From Gracilibacillus oryzae (GTDB lineage Bacteria; Bacillota; Bacilli; Bacillales; Amphibacillaceae): a stretch of 54,408 nucleotides of DNA. Within the stretch, counting starts at the first letter, position 1; every line of letters starts with the position of its first letter. The translations under genes were made by a program, and so were the position numbers. The stretch lies in the NCBI RefSeq assembly GCF_009498735.1, contig NZ_ML762426.1, forward strand, positions 253,810 to 308,217. Reading direction: 5' to 3'. Below are positions 41,001 through 48,615 of this stretch, one piece after another. The notes below the pieces were generated by a model. That model was not told the DNA's origin. It saw nothing but the letters and a program-made list of their open reading frames with translations, and did not search any database.

Positions 41001-42857
41001 AATCAGTCTTTACGGAAAGATTCGATTAAGCTTTATGACACTAATGTCACTACATCCGATATTTCAAAAGGTGAGCTATTAGAAGAAGGTACGGATTATA
41101 CATTAACATTCCATGAAGAGGAAAATGGTGTTGTATCTTTTACATTGGATTTCATTGAAGAAACGATCGATACTGCTTATGTATTAGAATATGACACCTA
41201 TATCATGTTTAAAGACGATGGTTATATAGAAAATACGATACGTTTTAATGGGGATCAAACAGAAGAGGTGCCCACTGACAATTCGTTAAGAAAAGCAATT
41301 AATTTCTCTCAAATTGGTGGAGGAATTGATGGAAAAGTCGGTAATTTAACTGTGACAAAGGTTGATGCTGACGATCAATCCCCTTTACCAGGCGCTGAAT
41401 TCACATTGTATGATAAAGATGGAGAGCAAGTAATTTATACGGAAACAACAGAAGAGAACGGCCAAGTTACTTTTCATAACTTACTATACGGTGACTATGT
41501 ATTAAAAGAATCTAACGCACCTTCAGGTTATGTTGTGGGGATTACTGATCAGCAGACTGTTACGATTGATAAAGATTCGATCAATTTAACGATTGAGAAT
41601 AAGAAAAATATCCGCGGTGTAGAATTAACTAAAGTCGACGCAGAGACAAAAGAACCGTTAGATGGCGTTGTTTTTCAATTAGTTGATGCAGAGAGTAACC
41701 AGATTGTATTAGGATATGAAAATCTTGTAACAGATGAACATGGGAAGATTATTCTTTCAGAGCTGGATCCTGGAGATTACAGACTAGAAGAGGTGACACC
41801 ACAATTAGGTTATAAGAAAATGGAATCTCCATTGGAATTTACGATTACTGCAACACAAACGGAAGTCATTCAACTTGAGGCAGAAAACGATATTATCAAG
41901 GGATCAATTCAATTAAATAAAGTAGATGGTGATAATAACAATGCCCCTCTTGCAGGAGTGGAATTCCAGCTGGAGGATGAAGAAGGAAACTTAATCGAGC
42001 GTGATGGCAGCACGACGTTTACAACAGATGAAAATGGAGAAATTGTGATTCATGATTTGCGTCCAGGTAACTATCAATTTATGGAACAAAAAACCCTGGA
42101 ACATTATCAATTAATGGATACTCCAATTCCATTTGTTATTGAAAGAGCTCAATCAGAAACAGCGAAACTAACCATTCCAAATTATTTAATTACAGGATCA
42201 GTTCAGTTAACTAAACTAGCTGAAGGCAGTGATAAACCTTTAGCAGGAGCAGTTTTTGAAATTAGACAAGGGGATGCTGTGATTAAGGATAACTTAGTGA
42301 CAGATTCGGATGGAAAAGTTGTCGTAGATGATTTAACACCAGGTGAATATCAATTTGTAGAAGTAAAAGCTCCTGCAGGCTATCATTTGGACCGCACACC
42401 AATTGACTTTACCATTGAGTTAAGTCAAACCGAAATAGAAGAACTAGTTGTTTATAATAAGAAAAGAGTAAGTAGTGGTGGAGGTTCAAATAATCCTGGC
42501 AACAATGAAGATGGAGAAGACCCAGGTAATGAAGACGGGGAAGATCCGGGCAATAATGACGGAGAAGTTCCAGGTAATGAAAATGAGGATGGTTCAGATA
42601 AGACAGATGATGGTTTGCAGAATGATGGAAGTGATAATGAATTATCCGGCAACAACGGGAATAATCAAGGCACTGAAGGAACTGAGGAAGACAACAATAA
42701 AAATTCATCAGAGAAACAACAGGATCATTCATTAGCAAATAATCATGAATTACCGAACACCGCAACGAATGTATTTAATATTGTACTCGCAGGGTTTGTG
42801 CTGCTGGCATCTGGCTTGATCCTACTTTTATCTAATAAGAGACGGCAAAGTAAGTAA
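38031..42857 (+). CDS. Large cell-wall-anchored adhesin (Cna-type, LPNTA sorting signal)
   Basis: The 1608-residue protein has a signal peptide (1-~31), an N-terminal folded segment, an acidic linker of Asp/Glu/Thr/Ser (about 145-245), then a run of collagen-binding-type beta domains that recur with KTITWTVDFN, QTIKWEIKYN, KTTSWTMAIN, KTIDWEIGVN and RVVNWSVRIN signatures, and four Cna_B (SpaA-like) repeats (about 1100-1475). These Cna_B repeats begin LTVTKVDA, VELTKVDA, SIQLNKVD and SVQLTKLA, with Lys and late Glu residues expected to form isopeptide bonds. A Gly/Asn/Asp/Glu-rich stalk leads to LPNTA (1574-1578), a hydrophobic segment and a basic tail. LPNTA is the sorting signal of class D sortase in B. 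anthracis. No sortase gene is in the window. The protein should be surface-exposed. Confidence 0.93.
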   Translation: MKKVLSMLFIMLLVFQPALIFVLPANLSAAENGESRVIQDVRYEDSTGTLVDLETTSLSAIMVTTVWSLENTAITDGYQETYQLPDKVTNNEVKSGVLMNSENDLEIGTYKVTTDGLIAVVFNSNAVELNANGQFSFEVQVDNGNQMEEVNSPDEQPHEADQLGDEQTEEPDLQGDASEQVGEEIETDPDLNESTSDQTIDETETESDQVTESDTEHQLNDIDQTETSLEDESSEEGTFEALEISESILTNVSLKQRFEDGSESKELIPGNEIVVDNPYSNFKVELKYDFALPNGHSYGAGSTYTITIPNQFSIQPNPEPISLKRPDGLEFGSFTVTSNNQIIITFNENIETNSNISGFLTLSSEFDQHYAGSAEGEAITFPLEDGSTISFPVKFIPNGSSIDKRGEADKSYNAKTITWTVDFNKDLQTIENATITDELTGDGAQQFVAGSLKVYKIHMNADGSIDESKTTELTGHSFGTSFPLNLGTIDSAYRLVYETEITDNTGTNYWNNATLNGDNIEKASASASVAVKRGQPLEKRAVGYDAATQTIKWEIKYNYDEKEIEESKAVLQDVLGENQQLVSGSLEVVEVEIDPETGNETATTPFTDYNVDPASTDFELSFHQAIDKAYKITYETTAVDRVEENATITNKVSDQFGNETEAQQGITQQIFHKWNNDNANYDAKTTSWTMAINRDKYTMENVVLTDKLPKGFTPRDVVVKHGEEGWNETEDYSYTFDSYSQMITIEFGQPLTDRVEITYTTDIDFNQVDSDRSSFTNTAFITWNPEGESTGKSKTDSATFTPDNFTVNNGFKGGSYNPVTKTIDWEIGVNYNLVTMENAVVEDYIIGDQNFDINTVKVYHMDLTGGSNGIEQGEELDSAEYEVESIADDDGNQGFKVTLHDIDSPYKIVYQTDLIDQLVADKYENTATVTSDNRDTYELHASVSPDYGGEYTNKTAEQNSSNPRVVNWSVRINYAQSTVSNVSITDTPSVNQSLRKDSIKLYDTNVTTSDISKGELLEEGTDYTLTFHEEENGVVSFTLDFIEETIDTAYVLEYDTYIMFKDDGYIENTIRFNGDQTEEVPTDNSLRKAINFSQIGGGIDGKVGNLTVTKVDADDQSPLPGAEFTLYDKDGEQVIYTETTEENGQVTFHNLLYGDYVLKESNAPSGYVVGITDQQTVTIDKDSINLTIENKKNIRGVELTKVDAETKEPLDGVVFQLVDAESNQIVLGYENLVTDEHGKIILSELDPGDYRLEEVTPQLGYKKMESPLEFTITATQTEVIQLEAENDIIKGSIQLNKVDGDNNNAPLAGVEFQLEDEEGNLIERDGSTTFTTDENGEIVIHDLRPGNYQFMEQKTLEHYQLMDTPIPFVIERAQSETAKLTIPNYLITGSVQLTKLAEGSDKPLAGAVFEIRQGDAVIKDNLVTDSDGKVVVDDLTPGEYQFVEVKAPAGYHLDRTPIDFTIELSQTEIEELVVYNKKRVSSGGGSNNPGNNEDGEDPGNEDGEDPGNNDGEVPGNENEDGSDKTDDGLQNDGSDNELSGNNGNNQGTEGTEEDNNKNSSEKQQDHSLANNHELPNTATNVFNIVLAGFVLLASGLILLLSNKRRQSK

Positions 42858-42869
42858 AACTCAACTAAG

Positions 42870-42907
42870 AAGACATGATCATTTCAATTGATCATGTCTT
42901 CGTTTTT
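42870..42907. terminator. Bidirectional terminator
   Basis: AAGACATGATCA and its complement pair around a 7-base loop between the convergent adhesin and kinase genes, with a T run after it on the plus strand. Confidence 0.88.
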
Positions 42908-42910
42908 ACT

Positions 42911-45900
42911 CTATTTTTTCGAAGATTTTGGTATCTGGAAGCTCACTTTCGTTCCCTCTCCTAGCTTACTGCTAATACTCAGGCCCTTTCCAAATAATTT
43001 CTTTAGGCGATTATTCGTATTAGTTAATCCAATACCGTTATGGGAGTGATCATTATTTACTATTGCGGCTATTTTTGATTCTTCGCAACCAACACCATTA
43101 TCGATAACCTCTATTTGATAGTAAAGAGATCTCTCTATTATCTTAATCCAGATAACTCCGCCATTCATTTGTTTTAATATGCCATGTTTTATCGCATTCT
43201 CTACCAGTGTCTGGATCGACAAAGGTGGAATTTCAATGTTGATATTGTCATCCACTTCCCACATCACATTGACTCTATCATCGAACCTTTTTTTATTGAT
43301 ATAGACATAGGAACGGACAAGTTCTAATTCATCACTTAATGGCACAAGTGGCAATGTATTTTTGATATCAAAACTTCTGTATAAATAGTTTCCAAATTCA
43401 TTTAACAGCTCAGTCATTTTTTCTGCATCAAACGTACTGAGTGATGCAATAGTATTGAGTGTATTGAAAATAAAATGTGGCTTTATTTGCGCTTGCAGCC
43501 AAGCAGCTTCCATCCGTAATTGTTCATTTACCGACCGTTTTAAATCTGTTAAGGCTTGCACCCGTGCTTGTAATTCCAGTGCGTCGACAGGTTTTGTAAT
43601 ATAGTCATTTGCCCCAGCACGAAATCCACTGTAAATATCTTCTGGTTGGTTTCTTGCTGTCAATAATAGAATGGGCAATTCGGATAATTTATATTTTGTC
43701 CTGATTCTTCTTGTCAACTCATAACCGGAAATTTTCGGCATCATTACATCTGTTATGATTAAGTCCCAACTTTTTTCGTTTATCTTATTTACTGCAGCTT
43801 CTGGCCTTGTTGTTGTAACAACCTGATAGCTTGATCCTAATAAATTCTGAATAACTTTTAAGTTAATTGGATCATCATCAATTACAAGAATACTAGGATC
43901 TGTGTTTTTACCTGGAACATAATTATCGGCTTCAGGCAGTAATGAAGAGTCTGCTTGATTTATAATTGTCTCTGTATGCTGCGTTAATTGGTGATTCGTA
44001 CTGTTAATTGCTAGTGGTATACTAAATGTAAATGTCGTTCCTTTTCCGACTTCTGAGTGAACACTAATTTCTCCACCGTGGAGCTCAATCATCTGTCTGC
44101 AAATATTAAGACCTAATCCAATCCCTCCACTGTCTACTTCCATTTTGCTAAGTTTTTCATAAGGAAGGAAAATCCTTTCCAGATCAGCGTCACTAATCCC
44201 AATTCCAGTATCTTTTACGGAAATAATGGCAAACTCCTTTTGTTTATTTGCATTAACGGTTACAGAGCCAGTGTCTGTGAATTTAACTGCATTATGAATA
44301 AGATTAAACAATATGCGAATCATTCTATTCTCATCTGCTTCTATTAATGGGAATGAAGAGGAGATTTCATTTTTAATGGTTATTTTTTTATTTTCAGATA
44401 AAAATTGAACCATCTCAATCACAACAGTGGTTAGTTGTGGTAGATTTATCATTTGCTTGTTTAATTGCAGCTTGCTTTCTTTTAATCTGGTAATGTCTAG
44501 AATATCGTTTAATGTAAGTGTAAGCTGATGACCAATTTGTATAAGTAAATTCAAATTATTTTTCGTTTCGTTATCTAATTGCTGATCATTATTTATTAAA
44601 ATAGATTGTGCAATATTAATGATTCCATGTAATGGATTTCTTATCTCATGAGAAGTGTTGGCGAGAAATTGATCCTTTTTCTTATCTTCTTCTACTAATT
44701 TAGCTGTTTGTTCCTCTGTTAATTCGACTAAGTGTATATGTCTTCTGAATAATAATATTGCAATCAGAACAATGGAGATAAAAAAGTCAAATGGATAAAA
44801 TGGAAATTCTATTTGTCCAGTCTGAATAGCAGCCCCCCAAATAATATTCGATGTGTAGCTGCAAATGAATAATAGAATAAATATAGCGTTATTGTCTCCG
44901 TTTCTTATATGCTTCAATGTTGTCATAAACATGTAAGAAATAGAGATAAAATAGTATAAATATAAAGCCATTACCAAATAGACAAAATAATGAAACGGAA
45001 AAATAAATAAAGTTAACACAGATAAAACGATATTACTGATTGTCAATATTTTAATGAAAGTTGTATTTGTTCTATATAAATGATGAATAAATTTAATCAA
45101 TACATAGAGTGTAAGAATAAAGATAAACATTAAAAATCGAAAGGAAAAAGCAGTGTCGAATGGCAATTGAATAAATACTTCATCATCGATTAAATTACCT
45201 GACGCTAACAATAACAGCATAAAACCAAAGTAAATCAATTCTTTCTGTGATTTTCCTCTTCCTAGTAAAACAAGGGTAAATGCGTAGAATGCATGCAAAA
45301 GGAAAATGACGATAACAACTAGTTGCAGGAATTCTAACGTATTCGTTTCATGTAAGATAGCTTCTTCTGTACCAAATGTTATGGATTCATTTATCCCGCA
45401 GAAGAAGGGTATTTCATAATTGGATACTTGAATAATAATCTCCAATTGATTGTTATCAGAATAGAATAACGCAGTATAAGGTCCGCGAAAAGTTGCTGGC
45501 TCTATTTGGTTTGCTGCCGGTTGATTGAGCTTTGCTTCCTTAGAACCATTTACAATTATATTAGCTGCTGTATGTATATTATTTATGCGCAATCCGTACA
45601 GATTTTGATCTGTTTCAGGTAAGAGAACGGTTAAACGATAGCTTCCATAACCATACCCTGCAGAAATGGGATGATTACTGTCTAATGTTTCGCTCCAGTC
45701 TCCCGGTACTGTGATGAATTGTTTATCCGCATCATCCGGATTATTGGAGATGAATTCATTTGGATAAAAATACCATTCGCCATTAAGAGCTATCGTCGTA
45801 TCCTTATTTAATTCTATGTTTCTTAAATCTAACACACCATTTTCAGCCGTTGGGTTGGCTGTATTTTGATGATAATTAATCCAGATGATACGAAAAGTTA

Positions 45901-45988
45901 CCAAAAGACTAATAAAAAGCAGAAGGATCATGAAGATCTTTGTTTTTGACATTACCTGTTTATTCACCATTACTTTGTTCATCCCCAC
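42911..45988 (-). CDS. Hybrid histidine kinase: 7-TM sensor, HisKA-HATPase, receiver, LytS-type kinase
   Basis: The 1025-residue protein has an N-terminal membrane segment, an outer beta-rich sensor (about 45-205, with LNGEWYFYPNEF and GYGSYRLTVLL), a seven-segment membrane module (about 215-415), HisKA with SHEIRNPLHGIINIAQS (His near 450), HATPase with GGIGLGLNICRQM, a receiver domain with ITDVMMPKISGYE (about 690-810), and a second kinase of LytS type at the C-terminus, QIKPHFIFNTLNTIAS, followed by another ATPase with ENAIKHG. It thus has two kinase modules, one on each side of a receiver. The start near 45988 is uncertain (ATG codons at 45982 and 45967 are alternatives). It is the likely partner of the response regulator at 36625. 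Confidence 0.9.
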   Translation of the reverse strand: MGMNKVMVNKQVMSKTKIFMILLLFISLLVTFRIIWINYHQNTANPTAENGVLDLRNIELNKDTTIALNGEWYFYPNEFISNNPDDADKQFITVPGDWSETLDSNHPISAGYGYGSYRLTVLLPETDQNLYGLRINNIHTAANIIVNGSKEAKLNQPAANQIEPATFRGPYTALFYSDNNQLEIIIQVSNYEIPFFCGINESITFGTEEAILHETNTLEFLQLVVIVIFLLHAFYAFTLVLLGRGKSQKELIYFGFMLLLLASGNLIDDEVFIQLPFDTAFSFRFLMFIFILTLYVLIKFIHHLYRTNTTFIKILTISNIVLSVLTLFIFPFHYFVYLVMALYLYYFISISYMFMTTLKHIRNGDNNAIFILLFICSYTSNIIWGAAIQTGQIEFPFYPFDFFISIVLIAILLFRRHIHLVELTEEQTAKLVEEDKKKDQFLANTSHEIRNPLHGIINIAQSILINNDQQLDNETKNNLNLLIQIGHQLTLTLNDILDITRLKESKLQLNKQMINLPQLTTVVIEMVQFLSENKKITIKNEISSSFPLIEADENRMIRILFNLIHNAVKFTDTGSVTVNANKQKEFAIISVKDTGIGISDADLERIFLPYEKLSKMEVDSGGIGLGLNICRQMIELHGGEISVHSEVGKGTTFTFSIPLAINSTNHQLTQHTETIINQADSSLLPEADNYVPGKNTDPSILVIDDDPINLKVIQNLLGSSYQVVTTTRPEAAVNKINEKSWDLIITDVMMPKISGYELTRRIRTKYKLSELPILLLTARNQPEDIYSGFRAGANDYITKPVDALELQARVQALTDLKRSVNEQLRMEAAWLQAQIKPHFIFNTLNTIASLSTFDAEKMTELLNEFGNYLYRSFDIKNTLPLVPLSDELELVRSYVYINKKRFDDRVNVMWEVDDNINIEIPPLSIQTLVENAIKHGILKQMNGGVIWIKIIERSLYYQIEVIDNGVGCEESKIAAIVNNDHSHNGIGLTNTNNRLKKLFGKGLSISSKLGEGTKVSFQIPKSSKK

Positions 45989-46185
45989 TCATTCATAGTT
46001 CAAAAATGAAAGTACTTACTGTAGAATAGGTTCATTATGCCTGTACATGGTGACTATCTTTATATAAAACCATTCATGATCATTACCGAATATATGCCGA
46101 GACAGAAATCATGTACATTTTTTTATGCAAAAAACATGTTCTGCCATCGCTCGCAAAATAAAGAGCTCCGTTATTTCACACGGAC

Positions 46186-46226
46186 AAAAACAAGCATCCC
46201 ACGAAAATCTCGTACAATGCTTGTTT
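46186..46226 (-). terminator. Terminator of the flippase gene
   Basis: On the minus strand CAAGCAT and ATGCTTG pair around a 19-base loop, followed by a T run (plus-strand A at 46186-46190). It lies 6 bases after the flippase stop. Confidence 0.75.
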
Positions 46227-46231
46227 GGATT

Positions 46232-47785
46232 TTACTTCTTAAAAAACTTCCCAACAACAGGAATCTCCTTAAGATCAACAGCTTTCATCACAATCAGCAG
46301 CAATCCGTAAATCACTGCCCCAACAGCAATCGCCACCATCACATAGCCCATCGCCATTAATCTTGTCATCTCACTCACATCAAAATAGAATAGCGGAGTC
46401 CCAATCACTGCTCCCATTACAATCGATGCAAACAAGATTTTGAAAATACTTTTATCAAACAAGCGGAACGGGATATGCTTGTTAATAATGATTGTGTTCA
46501 CAATTGAGATCACAATATAAACGAACAGTGTTGCCCATGCGGCGCCGACTAAGTCGAACCATTGGATGAACAGCAGATTGGAAACTGTTTTTAACGCAAC
46601 ACCAGCTAAGATCACATAAGCAGCGGTCCGTGCCAGATTCATCCCCTGCAAAATTCCTGTGCCAAGCAAGGTGAAGGATGTGAAAACAGAGCTTGCATTA
46701 ATGATTGCGAGCATTGTATTACCTTCCATGTTGGTAAATAAGCCTATGTTCAATGGCGAAGTTAATACAAGCAGACCAACCGCTGCCGGCCAGGAAATTA
46801 AATGGGTCATGCGGAATGTCTTTTCAATAATCGCTTTTGTTCCATCCTTGTCCTTGTTCAATAGTTTCTGTGTGATCAATGGCACCAATGGCAGCACGAT
46901 GGATGTAGCAAAAACGGTGGCAATTTGGACAAGTGCCAATCCACGACTGTAGATACCAAATAGATAATCAATATTATCACCATCGACACCAGATGCGCGC
47001 AGTCCATAGGAAACGGTAAAGGAATCAACAAAATTGAACAATGCCATTGTCAGGGAACCAATCGCAATCGGAATCGAGATAGCTAATGTAATTTTGATCC
47101 ATTTTTTGAAAATCTGGAAGGAATATTTATGTCCTTCCGGCTTCTGAATACCTGCACGCTGATATTTTAGTCGAAGGTAGAATAAAGATGCTAATGCTCC
47201 AACAATGGAACCAATCATTACCCCACCAGCAACGATCTCGTCAGAATAACCTTGTTCCACCAGATAATAGGCAATTACAAGAATCAGCCCGACACGGATG
47301 AATTGCTCTAATACCTGGGAAAGGGCAGTTGGCTTCATGTCGCCGATCCCTTGGAAATAGCCGCGGTAAACGGCCATATATGGTGCAACTAGCAAGGTCC
47401 CTGCCACTACAATTAACGCTAGTTTTGCATTTGGGCTTCCCCAGAACACATTGACAATCCAGTCAGATAAACTGAAAACTACCAAGAAGCTGATGATCCC
47501 AAACAGGATGGCCAGCAAACTTGCGGTAAGATAAATTTCTCTCACTGACTGTTTGTCCTGCTTGGCCTGTGCTTCTGCAATCAATTTGGAGATCGCAAGC
47601 GGCAGCCCTGCAACAGACAGGATGAGTGCAACCATATAGACAGGGTACACTAAGCTGAAGATTCCGAATACTTCATCACCGGCAATATTCTGCAAGGGAA
47701 TCCGGAAAACACTGCCAAGCACTTTGGACAATAATGTTGCGATTGTTAAGATGATTGTACTTTTGACAAATGTAGAGGAACTCAT
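46232..47785 (-). CDS. Polysaccharide/lipid flippase (MATE-like, MurJ/SpoVB-type)
   Basis: The 517-residue protein has about 14 membrane segments and matches the polysaccharide-export MOP family (SpoVB/YtgP group), with SSSTFVKSTIILTIATLLSKVLG at the N-terminus (split here) and IFSLVYPVYMVALILSVAG, YRGYFQGIGDMKPTALSQV and SWPAAVGLLVLTSPLN segments. Such proteins flip lipid-linked wall precursors. The start is the ATG at 47785, overlapping the tagA stop codon (ATGA) with AAAGGA upstream; the longer frame to 47863 overlaps tagA. It is translationally coupled to tagA, which suggests a role in teichoic acid or another wall polymer. Its 3' end is duplicated 9.8 kb away. Confidence 0.9.
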   Translation of the reverse strand: MSSSTFVKSTIILTIATLLSKVLGSVFRIPLQNIAGDEVFGIFSLVYPVYMVALILSVAGLPLAISKLIAEAQAKQDKQSVREIYLTASLLAILFGIISFLVVFSLSDWIVNVFWGSPNAKLALIVVAGTLLVAPYMAVYRGYFQGIGDMKPTALSQVLEQFIRVGLILVIAYYLVEQGYSDEIVAGGVMIGSIVGALASLFYLRLKYQRAGIQKPEGHKYSFQIFKKWIKITLAISIPIAIGSLTMALFNFVDSFTVSYGLRASGVDGDNIDYLFGIYSRGLALVQIATVFATSIVLPLVPLITQKLLNKDKDGTKAIIEKTFRMTHLISWPAAVGLLVLTSPLNIGLFTNMEGNTMLAIINASSVFTSFTLLGTGILQGMNLARTAAYVILAGVALKTVSNLLFIQWFDLVGAAWATLFVYIVISIVNTIIINKHIPFRLFDKSIFKILFASIVMGAVIGTPLFYFDVSEMTRLMAMGYVMVAIAVGAVIYGLLLIVMKAVDLKEIPVVGKFFKK

Positions 47786-48522
47786 GACCGTTTTCCTTTT
47801 CCTGTTACTTTCATTCCCAGCACTTTTAAGCCGAAGTGGGGAAGGGCCATCATTCTTCTCCATCTGCTAGGCTGTTTGACTAAGCGGTATAGCCATTCCA
47901 GATTCAGTTTCTGCCATACAACTGGTGCACGTTTCACTGTTCCTGCGATGACATCAAACGATCCGCCGATTCCGATAAAAATACCATGCGAAAATCTGTC
48001 AATATTTTCTGCAATCCATTTTTCCTGTCTTGGTACACCTAAAGCGACAAATGTCATATCAGGCTTGAGCTGGTCAATTTCATCGGCAATCTGGTTATTT
48101 TTCCAGTCAAAAAAGCCGTCATGGGAGCCGACGATTTTTACATTCGGATAATCTTTTTCAATATTGGCTTTCGTTTTTTCCAATGTTTCTGGCTGTGCGC
48201 CGAGCAGGTAAATTGAGTAATGATGCTTGTTGGCTTTTTCCAGTAATTGAATCATCGTGTCATAACCTGTTACCCTTCCAGGCAATGGATCGTTTAACAG
48301 CTTGGCACCGATCACCACACCGATTCCATCTGCTGTTACATAGGTTGCTTTTTGAATATATTGTTTAAAGGTTGGATCTTCCTGTGCTTTCATAACAATC
48401 TCCGGATTTGCCGTGATAACAAATGTCTTCTCCTTTGATTGAATACGTTCATCTATTAAGGAAACAAAACTGGACTGATCCGTATGTATAAAAGGAACAT
48501 CCATAATATTAACTGTCTTCAT
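47782..48522 (-). CDS. tagA: WecB/TagA/CpsF-family glycosyltransferase
   Basis: The 246-residue enzyme matches TagA/TarA: MDVPFIHTDQSSFVSLIDE at the start, TADGIGVVIGAKLL (substrate loop near residue 65), YLLGAQPETLEK, FVALGVPRQEKWIAEN and GIGGSFDVIAGTVKRAP. TagA adds N-acetylmannosamine to undecaprenyl-linked N-acetylglucosamine at the beginning of wall teichoic acid synthesis. Only the flippase follows in the operon, and no other tag genes are in the window, so either a different polymer or a split cluster is possible. The ATG follows GGAGG. The gene follows a terminator, so it starts its own transcript. Confidence 0.93.
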   Translation of the reverse strand: MKTVNIMDVPFIHTDQSSFVSLIDERIQSKEKTFVITANPEIVMKAQEDPTFKQYIQKATYVTADGIGVVIGAKLLNDPLPGRVTGYDTMIQLLEKANKHHYSIYLLGAQPETLEKTKANIEKDYPNVKIVGSHDGFFDWKNNQIADEIDQLKPDMTFVALGVPRQEKWIAENIDRFSHGIFIGIGGSFDVIAGTVKRAPVVWQKLNLEWLYRLVKQPSRWRRMMALPHFGLKVLGMKVTGKGKRS

Positions 48523-48569
48523 GTTTACTAACTCCTCCGTCTAAAGATACACTAATAAATCTTACCATA

Positions 48570-48605
48570 AAAATAGAAGGAAACATATAAGTCTCCTTCT
48601 ATTTT
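48570..48605 (-). terminator. Terminator between the glucosaminidase and tagA genes
   Basis: AAAATAGAAGGA and TCCTTCTATTTT form a perfect 12-bp stem around a 12-base loop. Read on the minus strand it ends in a T run and follows the glucosaminidase stop by 10 bases. Confidence 0.9.
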
Positions 48606-48615
48606 CGATCATTTT

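Noticed and set aside
42409-42765. Minus-strand frames opposite the adhesin stalk
   Set aside because: They mirror the low-complexity Gly/Asn/Asp/Glu stalk and have no start signals.
36457-46363. Prophage or integrative element
   Set aside because: No integrase, phage structural gene or short attachment-site repeat; the flanks are a diverged gene-end duplication instead.
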